Origin: Stomorhina lunata
Lineage: Eukaryota; Arthropoda; Insecta; Diptera; Rhiniidae
Direction: 5' to 3'
Assembly (NCBI GenBank): GCA_933228675.1
Contig: OW121740.1
Span: forward strand, 80,094,374 to 80,158,373
DNA: 64,000 nucleotides
Shown here: positions 1-11,140 of the stretch, piece after piece
How positions within the stretch are numbered: position 1 is the first letter of the stretch
How the letters are laid out: each line of letters starts with the position of its first letter
Translations under genes and position numbers: made by a program
The notes under the pieces: model-generated
Seen by the model: only the letters and a program-made list of their open reading frames with translations
The model's database searches: none
Told to the model about the DNA's origin: nothing

Positions 1-1729
1 TTTGAAAATTTAAAAGGAAAAGATCGTTTTTTAAAATTATTAGAATTAAAAGCAAATTTTTTTTTATTATTTATGGATGATTACTTTATAAATGATACCG
101 AAATTACCAATAATAATATAAACGTAGAAAATGCAGACATTTTGCAACTGGATAGGGATGATCACATTATTATTGATAATGAAATTAACAATAATAATGT
201 AAATGTAAAAAAAGAGGAAATTTTTGCCTTGAAGAAGGCATCATATACAGTCGCTTGGGCTTTGGCAAGGCAATGTAGACCATTTGAAGATGGTGTCTTT
301 TTTCAAACGTTAAATTCGGACGTTTTAAAATGTTTTGGTGAAAAATGTAAGGAAACCTTAGATATTTGCCAAAACATTCCGCTTTCCCGAAGAACTGTGA
401 CACGACGTACTGAGTACTTGAGTAACTATATTTACGAAATTGCAAAAAATAGGTTAAAAAAATGCAAAAGTTTTTCAGTTTCTTTAGACGAAAGTACGGA
501 CATAAACAATATTTGTCAGTTAGTTATTTGTATTAAAACTGTAGATGAAAATTTAAATACTTTTGAAGAAGTTTTCAATGTCATACCTTTTCACGGACAT
601 GTGACAGGACAAATTCTATATGACGCATTAGAAACCCACATTTTTAAATTTGCTGATAGAGAAAAACTTAGTTCTATTTGCACAGATGGAGCTAAAGTTA
701 TGAGAGGGGAATTAAAAGGACTTTTAGGCATAATGAGAAAAAATGGAATTTCATGCCCGGCTTTTCATTGTGTTATTCATCAACAGGCCTTATTTTGTAA
801 ACATCTTAATCTAACAAAAACGATGAGTATTGCCATAAAAATAATTAATAAAATAAGAGGTGGCCATAATTCCCTCACCCACAGAAAGTTTAAGGAATTT
901 TTAGACGAATATGAAGCGGACTACGGAGATCTTTTGTTATATACAGAGGTCCGCTGGCTAAGCCGAGGCAGAAGCCTGCAAAGACTTTTTAATTTGCGAA
1001 ATGAAGTTATAATGTTCTTCAAAGCTAATCCGAAAATTTATAGCTTAACTTATAGCTTCTTTAGAGGATGAAGATTTTTTACTCGACTTAGCATTTCTTT
1101 GTGACGTGACAGAAATGTTGAATGAACTAAGTAAAGTACAAGGTAAAAATATTCTTATATTTAATTTAGTTAAAATTTTAAAAAATGTTTATAGAAAACT
1201 TAGTTTTTTAATAAGGCAGTTAGAAAATAACAACCTTAACAGTTTGAAAAAAATCTCTTTCCTTTTTTCTGAATTAAAAATAACCAGAGCCGATAAAATT
1301 AAAAACTATCTTGAAATTATACAGACTTTGAGCACAAATTTTAATGATAGATTTAAAGATTTAAAACAAATAGAAAAAATAATTATATTGCATGATAACC
1401 CCCTAACATGCAATATTGATGAACAAAATTCGAATTTGCAACAAGAAATTAAAAACTTAAGGGAAGACCTAGAAATTCCCCTTACAACTGAAGCAGATTT
1501 CTGGAAAAATATAGATGACTCCAAATATAGCAAGATTAAAATAGAAATATACAAACTATACGCTATGTTTGGTACGACGTACAACTGCGAAGTTGCTTTT
1601 TCAAGTCTAAAAATTATATTAAGTAAAGTAAGAAATAGGTTGTCCGATAGACACATAGCCGATCTTTTGAGAATCAAAGAGTACAGAGGCGAAATTGATA
1701 TAGATGAAGTAACATCAATATATCAGTAA
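1..1729 (+). pseudogene. hAT-family transposase, 5'-incomplete and frameshifted
   Basis: The reading frame is open from base 1, so the ATG at 73 is probably internal and the true start lies outside the window. The first part (to 1071) has the acidic SLDEST block, the CTDGA block, a CPAFHCVIH cysteine/histidine pair and a VRWLSRG motif. These are typical of hAT transposases of the ZBED/GTF2IRD2-like kind, which cut and paste DNA using an RNase H-like fold. The second part (1106-1729) ends with the hAT dimerisation region (NCEVAFSSLK, then VRNRLSDRHI). The two parts are in different frames. The break is near 1040-1060, where the string tatagctt is repeated 12 bases apart, suggesting a small local duplication. 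Near the N-terminus an Asn-rich stretch (NEI..NNN.NV) occurs twice. Family call is strong; activity is unlikely. Confidence 0.85.
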
Positions 1730-1761
1730 TACTGAATAATTCAAAATGTAACTAACAAAGT

Positions 1762-1762
1762 T

Positions 1763-1793
<31 letters not shown>

Positions 1794-1825
1794 TAAAATA
1801 ATTAATTAGCTAACTAACTAACAAA
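1762..1825. repeat. (CTAA)n microsatellite
   Basis: A tetranucleotide run of ctaa units (1762-1793), then a degraded stretch of the same units to about 1825. It lies in the 3' untranslated part of the hAT element. Confidence 0.9.
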
Positions 1826-1942
1826 TACAACAAAATTTACAGAAATTACGTTTTTTAAAATTTTTTTCGGTGTATAATGTTTTTTTATAGTTATATTTTA
1901 TTCTCTGCTGTTACTAGTACAAACGCATTTTACATATGTGTT

Positions 1943-1956
1943 GGTGCCCATCGCTG
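1943..1956 (+). mobile_element. hAT 3' terminal inverted repeat
   Basis: Read on the minus strand this begins CAGCGATGGGCACC, the CAG-first, TGGGCA-containing form common at hAT ends. It lies about 220 bp past the transposase stop, a sensible distance. The partner end and the 8-bp TSD cannot be checked because the left end is outside the window. Confidence 0.6.
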
Positions 1957-1960
1957 GATT

Positions 1961-2784
1961 CCCAGTAAGAAAAAAGGTTTATTCTCAAATTGAGGATGAT
2001 TTGAAAATAAATGTTTTTTCAAAGGTCAAACGTTTGATACTGATTTGATACTGATTTAAGAATAATAGCGTTCTCAACAAAAAGGGGACTTTATTCTCAA
2101 ATTGAGAAATGCCTTTATTCTCAAATCATTATCAAACCTCATTCTCAAAGGTTTTTCAAATGTGGATATCATCTACATGTGGAACATAAATAAAATGGCG
2201 TTGTATTTTTGATATTTTTGAGTTTGCTTATTTTGTTTTTGAAAACGGTGCATCATATTTGAATTCTTTTGCTTAAAATATAATTTTTTTATTGTTAGGT
2301 AAGAAAAATTTTAAGAAACAAAGAAAATTTACTTATGCATATGAATATTATTGAACTTTTAATCTTGAGCAAGGTTTTATGGTCAAATATGGATCAATTT
2401 CAAAAAATCCGAATGAAATAACGAATTTCTTTGAAATGCAATGCCATTCCATTAAAATATCTTAAACATTAATTTTTTTTAACATAAATTATTTTTTTAA
2501 TGTTTGAAAAAAATTTGAAATAAGGTTTGATATCAAATTTATATAACATCTTTTTTCAAATTATTCTCAAATCATCTTAGGGTTTGATAATGATTTGAGA
2601 ATAACCTTTATTCTCAATTTGAGAAGCTATAATTTTTCAAACGTTTATTCTCAAATGAACCCTCATTTGAAAATGAATGTAAATCTCAAACATCTGTTTA
2701 GGTTTGAAAAAATTTTGAAAAAAACGTTTGATATCAAATTTAAAAGTCATCATATTTCAAACGTTTGACACTGTTCTTACTGGG
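1961..2784. mobile_element. Non-autonomous DNA transposon with 11-bp inverted ends
   Basis: The left end CCCAGTAAGAA (1961-1971) and right end TTCTTACTGGG (2774-2784) are perfect inverted repeats. The 824-bp interior has no coding frame. It is filled with many forward and inverted copies of a TTATTCTCAAAT-like word and of CAAACGTTTG, so the element could fold extensively. It starts four bases after the hAT end. I could not fix a clear TSD, so the superfamily is open. Confidence 0.6.
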
Positions 2785-3408
2785 TTAGAACAATAATCGC
2801 CAGCTCGAACTGAATTCAGCATTCTGAAATCACATGTATTCTTACGCTCTTCACACGCATTCTTACGCTCTTTCATTTAGTCTGCAATCAACCACCGAAA
2901 AATGCACATTTTTTCTTGTAAATTCAATACACTCAAAAAATGTTTGTCGTCTCGCTTTTTGAATTGTATTATGACAATAAAAAAAATTAAAGAAGAATGA
3001 ATAGTATTATGAAATTAATACTTTAAATTAAAATAGTAACGTTATGTAAGCTACTTTTAAGAGAGTTTTTAAATTTTATTATATGTTTTAGATTTTCATA
3101 TTCATACAAATATTTTTTTAGTATAATAATTCTTTTGTTTAAAGTTTTAACTTACTAGTAAAACCAAAAACTGTTATGATTTTTTAAAATAATTTAACAC
3201 GTAAATAAGACTAATAGATCTGATTGAAAATACCATAATTTTATTAAAATATTTTTTCGAGTGTGTAAAATATTTCTCAACAATACAACTAACACTTACT
3301 AATACAAATGTTTTGGCTACCACTGGATTAGAAAATGAATATACATATATCAGTATTTTTGTAGGATTCACCTAAATCAGTCTTCAGAAACATACATACT
3401 TGTAATTG
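2785..3408. other. Unassigned AT-rich stretch
   Basis: No coding frame or RNA gene is seen. A block at about 3352-3403 (tcagtcttcagaaacatac and neighbours) recurs at about 62570-62625, so at least the right part belongs to a dispersed repeat, probably the body of the minus-strand R copy that begins at 3505. Confidence 0.5.
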
Positions 3409-3505
3409 ACCAAAAATTCTTTCCACTCTGCACTTTACTTTTGTAACACCATTGGTGAAGGGTATTTAAGGTTCGGCATAGCCGAACATAGCACTCTTAC
3501 TTGTT
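3409..3505 (-). repeat. R-family repeat, 5' end (minus copy 1)
   Basis: On the minus strand it starts AACAAGTAAGAGTG and contains a TTCGGC..GCCGAA hairpin followed by TACCCTTCACCAATGG. The same start is seen at 34234 (minus), 34771, 43536, 44517 and 54888 (plus). R is a name used only here. It is an unclassified dispersed repeat with hairpins at both ends and a tetranucleotide core. Confidence 0.75.
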
Positions 3506-3508
3506 TAA

Positions 3509-4351
3509 ATCTATAGATGTGTGCTAATATTTACAAACCAATTTGGTTATTGGTTTGTATTGCAGACTAACTAGAACTCTTACTAAAAAAAGCAAATCGT
3601 GTTAAAACAATTCTTACAAATCAGTACTTTACAAAAACTACAACACAATTTATTAAAATATTATTTCTTAAAAATAATTTAAATACCATTCACATTAATT
3701 TCCATTTCAATTATTTTAATATGGCACTTTAGTTAAATATATTTTAACAATTAAGAATAGAAAAATTTTATGACATTAGCGACTATTTATTTCGATACAA
3801 ACCCAACATAGATTTTTTTTATTTTTGTCATATTGGCGGAACCACTGTGCCTTGTATTCATCAATTAATTAAAGAGTCATCAAGAGTTAAGATTTGCACA
3901 GATTGGAAGAATAATACATTCCAAATATTATTCATCTAAATTAGTCAACTAACTTCAGATATATAAGTAAATATTTAATTACTTTTCCGACAAAGCAATA
4001 ATACGTTAGTAACTAATTTAGACCTGATAAAAATAATCATTGCCAAAACTTTGATTCAAATCGGTCCGCCAGCTTTAGTGTTTTATGTAACTAATCAACA
4101 ACTTCTACGTTCGAATTAAAATACACATCGATATTCAATACCCTCTTCGAACCAAATTAAACATTTTTGTTGGAATATTTTTGATTCATAGAGAGTTTTG
4201 CGGCATACCTTTCATTTTTTTTTCTTTTCACCCGAATAATTTAAATCTAAATATTATAACGCCAATGTTTGAGGTAAAGTTAAGTAATCAGAAACTATAG
4301 AATTAACAATAAATTCTTTTGATTTTGTACTTTACTTTTGGACCACCATTG
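3509..4351 (-). repeat. R-family repeat body (minus copy 2), host of the Transib insertion
   Basis: Read on the minus strand from 4351 this matches the start and middle of the plus copy at 34771-35560, for example the block around aacttcagat and the ataatatttgggatgtattg-type segment. Its first 50 bases lie 29.8 kb away at 34179-34234, on the other side of the Transib element. The five bases CATTG (4347-4351) are repeated at 34179-34183. Confidence 0.75.
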
Positions 4352-4370
4352 CACAGTGGTTTACGGACGC
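4352..4370 (+). repeat. Transib left terminus with RSS-like heptamer
   Basis: The first seven bases, CACAGTG, equal the consensus heptamer of V(D)J recombination signals. The next twelve (GTTTACGGACGC) are followed by a T-run. No ACAAAAACC-type nonamer is seen at this spacing on the same strand. Confidence 0.85.
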
Positions 4371-4590
4371 TTTTTTTTGGAAATAATTCTGTAACTTTTG
4401 AACGACTAAAGATATTTCAATGAAATTTGACATGGTGATAGTCAAGGAGTATTCGAGTTGGTTTTTAAAAGCACTGGTCCATGAGGGGTCGGGAGAGTGA
4501 TTGATGGACCTTCAAAGTTGGTCACCTCGGGTGTTCGACTTTTTTAAAAATTCGCCAAAAATCCATTTATGTATGGACTAGCTTTATAAC

Positions 4591-4608
4591 CCGCTACTTC
4601 GTTAGCGG
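4591..4608 (-). other. Helitron 1 3'-terminal hairpin
   Basis: Inverted repeat CCGCTA / TAGCGG with a 6-base loop, followed on the minus strand by a short AT-rich tail ending CTAG. Such a hairpin is the usual Helitron termination signal. The same hairpin is at 27518-27535 and 31921-31938. Confidence 0.85.
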
Positions 4609-5868
4609 CACCATTTGAATTGACAAAGTTACAAAATTTACCAAAATAACTTTTTCACTTATTTATCAATTCCGATATAAATTAAATTAAATACTTATTG
4701 GTTCTTAAGATACATATAGGACAAAATAAGTACCTACCCTCTACATTTTAAAAAAAGTACTACACCCGCCTCCCTTATTTTTGTAGCTGACCCAATTTTG
4801 ATTGCTAACCCAATTTAAATCTTGTTCTTGTCGCTTTTGATTTTGAATATTTTACAAAAGTTTCCTTTTTTACCCGTTGTTTACCCCTGATCAGCCAAAT
4901 TAAAAAAAAAATCCGGAGATATGTCCTAATATTTTTATTGCTGATCATAACTCCATTTTTGTTAATTGAAAAAAATACCAAACATCTGTCACATATGTAT
5001 TTCTTCAATGTCAATAGAACAGTCCATAAATCATTGATTTAAATATTTATTATTTTATTGATTTAAACAACATGCACAGTTTAAAAGGAAAAAACCTATC
5101 TTTAAATTTTTGACCCGTTTTTGTTATTTTCGATTGCGGTATAAATTTTGTTTCTATAATAATTGATTCAAAAATTATATATGGGTCAAAAAAGTACCAA
5201 AATTTAGTTTTTATCCTTTTTATTCCCTATTTTTAGCTCATTTACGAAAAGTACCTACTAAAAACATGACTTTTTATTTTTCTATTCGATCTAAATCCAA
5301 TTTAAATTTTTTTTCTGTCGATATTAGTATCAGAGATATAACTTTACTAATGTTTTTATTTTCTACCCTATTTTAACCCCAAAACTGTTTAATTTGCAAA
5401 AAGTACTGAAAAGTCCCTTAATTTTTAGGGCTGACCTTAGACCATTTTAGCGTTTGTTTCCATCCATTAGGTTTAGAAGACATAATGTTATCGATTTTTC
5501 CCTTTTTTACCCCTTTGATTGACACATCTCTAATTTATACTTCTGACTTCATTAGCTTAAATGAATATTTTCCCGTTTTCACCTTTTGGAACCCCATTTA
5601 TCGTTAAAGTACCAAGCACATGTTTAATATTTTGTTAATACTTATTGATTGTGGCATAAAGTGAGTCTTTATGTTTATAAGTTCAAAAGATACGTATGGG
5701 TTAAAAAAAAAGTACAAAAATATAGTTTTTACCCTTTTTGCCCTTATTAGTGCCATTTCCAAAAAAAGTACACAACACATGTCCCTTTCATTTTCTAGCC
5801 GATTATATGATTTATTCATTTTCTAGCCTGTTTTAACCATAAGCGGCCAAATTAAAAAAAAAATACCG

Positions 5869-8800
5869 AACCCGTGTCCTTTAATTTTTAATGCTGATCA
5901 TAGACGAATTTAATCTTTGTTTCTATCACTTTTGATTTATGAGATATTACGTTACCGATTTTCCCCCTTTTTACTCCAAAAATTAAAAAAAGGAATCAAT
6001 CTTGTCTTATACTTCTGCAATGTGAATAGACCTGTCTGTAAATTATACTTCTGGCTTTATTTGTTTAAATAATATTCATAGTTTTTACTCTTTTGTGCCT
6101 CATTTATCGTTAAAGCGCGAAGCACCTTCTTAATTTTTGTTAGTCCTTATCAATTGTGATGTAAATAGAGTATTTATGTTTATTAGTTCAAGAGAAACTT
6201 ATAGGGTTAATAAAGTACCAAAATACAATTTTTTCCCTTTTTCTCCCTTATTAGTTCCATTTCCAAAAAAGTACCAAACTCGTGTCCCCTTTTTTTGCAA
6301 GATGATTCAAATCCAATTTCAACTTTGTTTCTAACGATGTAAATTTCGGAGATATGATGTTACTAATTTATCCATTTTCTTTTTCAATTTTTTTCAATTT
6401 ACTTTTTCAATATGAATCCACCCGTCTGTAAATTATAGTTCTGGCTTCATTAATTAAAAACCTACCCTTGAATATTTCCCAGTTTTTATCTTTTTTGCCT
6501 CAATTATAGTAAAAGTACCAAATACGTGTCTAATAATTCTTTGTTACTTATCAATTGTGACGTTTACTGTTTCTCTATGTTTGTTATTTCAAAAGATACG
6601 TATGGGTTCCAAAAAAGTACCAAAATATAGTTTTTGCCCTTTTTTACCCTTATTAGTACCATATTCAAAAAAGTACCAAATACGTTTCTCGTTTTTTTTC
6701 AGCCCATCCGAAGCAAATTTCAACTCTATTCCTATCGTTTTGAATTTCGGAGATATGACGTTACTAATATTTCCCATTTTTTCCCTGTTTTAACCCCAAA
6801 ACGGCCGAATTAAAGAAAAAAGTACCGAATACATGTCCCTTAATTTAAAGTGCCGATTTCAGACCGATTTAGTTGTTGTTTCTATCATTTTTGGCTAAGA
6901 AGATATATTTTTACCGATTTTTACCCCCAAAGTACCAGACACTTATTTTACTTTTTTCAGTGTCAATTTACCAGCCAATAAATTATGCTTCTGGCTTCAT
7001 TAGCCGAAAAGATATTCTTAGCTAAAAAGCAAAAAACCTACTCTTGAATATTTTCCTTTTTTTTACCCTTTCGTCCCACATTAATCGCAAAAGTACCAAA
7101 TACGTGTTTAATAGTTTTTTAATGCCTATCAGTTGCGATATAAATTATATTTCTATGTTTATTAGTTCAAAAGATATATACGGGTTAAAAAAGTACCAAA
7201 ATATAGTTTTTACCATTTTTTATTCTTATTAGTACCATTTTTGAAATAGTACCAAATACGTGACCATTTATTTTTTTATCCGATTCAAATCCAATTTAAA
7301 CTTCTTTGCATCGGTGTTAGTTTCGGAGATATGATGTTACTAATTTCTCCCTTTTCTACCCTGTTTTACCCTTTAAAAGGTCGAATTTCAAAAAAGTACC
7401 GAACACGTGTCCCTTAATTTTTAGTGCTGATCTCAGACTAATTTAGTTTTTGTTTCTATCACTTTTGATTTAGAAGATATATTTTTACCCCCAAAATTAA
7501 AAAAAGTACCAAAAATGTATTTTATTTTTTCTTTGTCAATCGACCAGTCAATAAATTATACTTCTGGCTTCATTAGCCTAAAAGATATCCATAGCTAAAA
7601 ACAAAAAACCTACCCTTAAATATTTTCCCTTTTTTACCCTTTTGTACCCCATTAATCGCAAAAGTACCAAATACGTATTTAATTGTTTTTTAATATCTAT
7701 CTGTTGCGATATAAATTATGTTTCTATGTTTATTAGTTCAAAAGATACATATTAGTTGAAAAAAGTACCAAAATATAGTTTTTACCCTTTTTTATCCTTA
7801 TTAATGCCATTTCCAAAAAAGTACCAAGCACGTGTCTCCTTATTTTCCTAGCCGATTCAAATCCAATTTCAACTTTGTTTGCATCGATGTTGGTTTCGGA
7901 GATATGATGTTACTAATTTCTCTCTTTTCTACCCTGTTTTACCTTCTAAGAGGTTGAACTTAAAAAAAGTACCGAACATGTGTTCCTTAATTTTAAGTGC
8001 CAATCTCAGACCAATTTAGTTTTTGTTTCTATCACTTTTGGTTTAGAAGATATACTTTACCGATTTTTACCCCCAAAATTAAAAAAAAAGTACCAAACAC
8101 GTAGCTTATTTCTTTTCAATGTAAATCTACCAGTCAATAAATTATACTTCTAACTTCATTAGCCTAAAAGATATCCATGGCTAAAAAGCAAAAAACCTAT
8201 CCTTGAACATATTCCCTTTTTTAGCCTTTGTACCCCATTAATCGCAAAAGTGCCAAATACGTATTTAGTTCTTTTTTAATATCTATCGGTTGCGATATAA
8301 AATATATTTCTATGTTTATTAGTTCAAAAGATACATATGGGTTAAAAAAAGTACCAAAATATAGTTTTTACCCTTTTTTATCCTTATTGGTGCCATTTTC
8401 AAAAAAGTACTAAACACGTGTCCCCTTATTTTTCTAGCCGATTTACATCCAATTTCAACTTTGTTTCTATCTGTATTGGTTTCGGAGATATGATGTTACT
8501 GATTTCTCCCTTTTCTACCCTGTTTTACCTTCTAGGAGGTTGAATTTCATAAAAGTACCGAACACGTGTCCCTTGGTTTTAAGTGCCGATCTCAGACCAA
8601 TTTAGCTTTTGTTTCTATCACTTTTGGTTTAGAAGATATACTTTACAGATTTTTACCCCCAAAATTAAAAAAAAAGTACCAAACTCGTAGTTTATTTTTT
8701 TCAATGTCCATCGACCAGTCAATAAATTATACTTCTGGCTCCATTAGCCTTAAAGATATCCATGGCTAAAAACCAAAAAACCTATCCTTGAATATTTTCC

Positions 8801-9146
8801 CTTTTTTTACCCTTTTGTACCCCATTAATCGCAAAAGTACCAAATACGTATTTAGTTCTTTTTTAATATCTATCGGTTGCGATATAAAATGTGTTTCTAT
8901 GTTTATTAGTTCAAAAGATACATATGGGTTAAAAAAAGTACCAAAATATAGTTTTGCCCTTTTTTATCCTTATTAGTGCCATTTTCAAAAAAGTACCAAA
9001 CACGTGTCCCCTTATTTTTGTAGGCGATTCAAATCCAATTTCAACTTTGTTTCTGTCTATGTTGGTTTCGGAGATATGATGTTACTAATTTCTCCCTTTT
9101 CTACCCTGTTTTGCCCGCTAGGTGGCCGATTTTGAAAAAAGTACCG
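5869..9146 (-). repeat. Higher-order repeat inside Helitron 1, period about 574-586 bp
   Basis: The marker gaacacgtgtccctt and variants recur at about 6827, 7401, 7974, 8560 and 9146 (steps 574, 573, 586, 586), with an older irregular copy at 5869. Each period holds about five sub-blocks, each opening with AAAAAAGTACC, usually followed by an ACACGTGT-like palindrome and a run of TTTTTACCC. Confidence 0.8.
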
Positions 9147-9881
9147 AACACGTGTCCCTTAATTTTTAGTGCTAATCTCAAGCCAATTTAATTTTTGCTT
9201 CTAGCGCTGTTGGTTAAGGAGATATAATGTTACCGATTTTTCCCTTTTTTACCCTTTTAATTGAAAAAAGTACCAAACACGTATTTAATATTTTGTACTG
9301 GGCAATCGACCTCCCTATAAATTTTATTGGTAGCTTTATTGGTTCAAGTCAAATACAAAGAAAAAGAAAAATGGACCTACCCTAAATTTTTTTCCCCGCT
9401 TTTCCCCCTTTTTGAACCCTGAATCAAAAAAGTACCAAACACGTGTCTAATATTTTTTTCTTGTTTACCGGCTCCGTTTTGAATTTTGTTACTCTGTTGA
9501 TTGGTTCAAAAGATACACATGGGTTTAAAAAAGTACCAACATTTTATTTTTACCCTTTTTACCCCCTATTTGTCCCATCTGCTAAAAAGTACCAAACACG
9601 TATCTACTTATTTTTGCAGCTGATCCCAACGCAATTTCAATTTTGGGCCTATGACGTTTACTTCCGGAGATACAGCATTACTAATTTTTCCCTTTTTTAC
9701 CCTTTTTACCCCCTTAGAGGTCGAATTTCAAAAAATCCCGTCTTAGTGGATCTATGCTTTGAAAAAGGTACCCGCTGTCAAAATTTCAGCTCTCTAGCTT
9801 TAGCCGTTTGGGCTGTGCGATGATGAGTCAGTCAATCAGTCAGTCAGTCAGTCAGTCACGTTAGAGTTTTATATATATAGA

Positions 9882-10990
9882 TTGAAAAGAAATTTTAAAC
9901 TTAAGTTGTCCTTGGGAAGATAGGTTATCTCCTTTGGATTTCGAGATATTTGGGTAAAAAGGAATTTTTAGGTTGATTTTTTACCTCTTTTTTAAAGCTT
10001 TTTTTGATCTGGTGGACGCATCTGAGGACCAAAAATTTTTTAAGAATATTCTTTAAATTTGTAATAAAATTCTGAATAATTTTTGTGCAAGTTAGTTATA
10101 GATATCTTCTTTTGTTTAAAAGTTAAAAATATTCTTACAAAAAATTTCGCTTTTTTTTAGTTTTTCCCCAAAAGATAGCTATATTTTTTCACTAATAAAC
10201 AAATATTTTCTTAAGAAACATAAAAAGATTTTTAAAGTTTTTAAAAGAAAACATAATGAGAATGCGTATAAAACAAATTTCTTGCTAATTGGACTTTTGG
10301 TCCTCGCACATGCCCTCTCCAAAAAATGGCAATTTGTAAAAAAAAAATTAGTTTAAACAAAAATTTCTCAAAAGGCAAAGCACCGATTTGAAAAAAATTA
10401 TAATGTTCATATTTTCCAATATATCTGTTATTGATTAGAAAAGTTTTTTCTGAAACGCGCTGCAAATAGAGACAGTGTTGCCATATTTGTAAAAAAACTC
10501 ATTTTTTGAAACCCCTTTTTCCCCAGTTGGGAATTGGGGAATTTTTAAGTTAAAATTGGGAATTTTTTTTAGTCTATTGCTTTTAGATCTTATTGGTCTA
10601 CATTACTACAAAATTTCATTGTAATATCTTTATCCATATCATTTCCACAGAATATCAAAGATTAAAAATATTTTCCTTAAAAAAGCAGAAAAACATTTTT
10701 TTTTTTGTTTTACGATACAAAGTGTAAAAAAAGTAACGCACTTAAAAAAAACTTTTACTTAGTGCTAATCTCCTAGTCTTTCCCGATCTAATGATACTAA
10801 ACATGTATATTAAGCATTAATACCGAGTCTTAAAAAACTCTGAAAACTTTGGCCCCCGTAGCATTTTTACACTGTTTATTTAAATATAAGTGATGAATTT
10901 GTGCATATAAAGTTAATTATCATACTCAAATATTTCACTACAAGATGACAATGATCCTTCGCTAATAAACAAATATTTTTTTATTTTTTT
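9882..10990. repeat. Transib left long inverted arm (inner part)
   Basis: Together with 4352-4577 this forms the left arm. Its reverse complement matches 13780-13848 and 32091-33960, down to the innermost block around 10921-10980 (tcatactcaaatatttcact). It preserves, undisrupted, the target sites of the Chapaev3-like and Copia insertions of the right arm (the GATAATTAAC string read on the minus strand, near 10912-10925). A 74-codon frame at 10241-10465 lies inside the arm and recurs in the other arm; I treat it as non-coding. Confidence 0.8.
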
Positions 10991-11140
10991 AAAGAAAATA
11001 TCATGAGGATTTATGAAATATCAAAATGTAAATAATTTGTACTTATATTAAAAGGTGAAATACATTTTATTGAAGTATTTGTAGTTAAAGTTTAAACTTA
11101 CAGTTTTTTATTACATATTTATATAAAAGTAGTTATTTAC
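10991..11140. other. Spacer between Transib arm and transposase stop
   Basis: AT-rich 3' untranslated stretch of the Transib gene on the minus strand. No further feature seen. Confidence 0.5.

Larger units (their letters stand above)
4578..9881 (-). mobile_element. Non-autonomous Helitron 1
   Basis: On the minus strand it begins TCTATATATATAAAACTC (from 9881) and ends AAAGCTAG (4578), with a 6-bp-stem hairpin CCGCTA/TAGCGG just before the end. It sits between A and T, as Helitrons do. The uninterrupted site CAATCC is present in the right Transib arm at about 33959-33964, which fixes both ends exactly. Length is 5304 bp. After the 5' end comes a short (GACT)n run (plus-strand cagt at 9832-9857). 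There is no Rep/helicase frame. The interior is a higher-order repeat. Small frames of 60-130 codons in it are low-complexity by-products. Confidence 0.9.

Noticed and set aside
4805..9823. Many 60-126-codon frames in Helitron 1, and their mirror images at 21531-31060
   Set aside because: They repeat with the higher-order unit, are rich in Phe/Lys/Tyr from T- and A-runs, and have no conserved start or domain.
4578..9881. CRISPR-like array in the regularly repeated stretches
   Set aside because: Units are diverged tandem repeats with no short identical repeats separating unique spacers, and the DNA is clearly eukaryotic.
10241..10465. A 74-codon frame present three times (10241-10465 minus, 32541-32765 plus, 33361-33585 plus)
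   Set aside because: All three are the same stretch of the Transib inverted arm; the copy number comes from the arm and its duplication. The product is low-complexity and has no recognisable domain.
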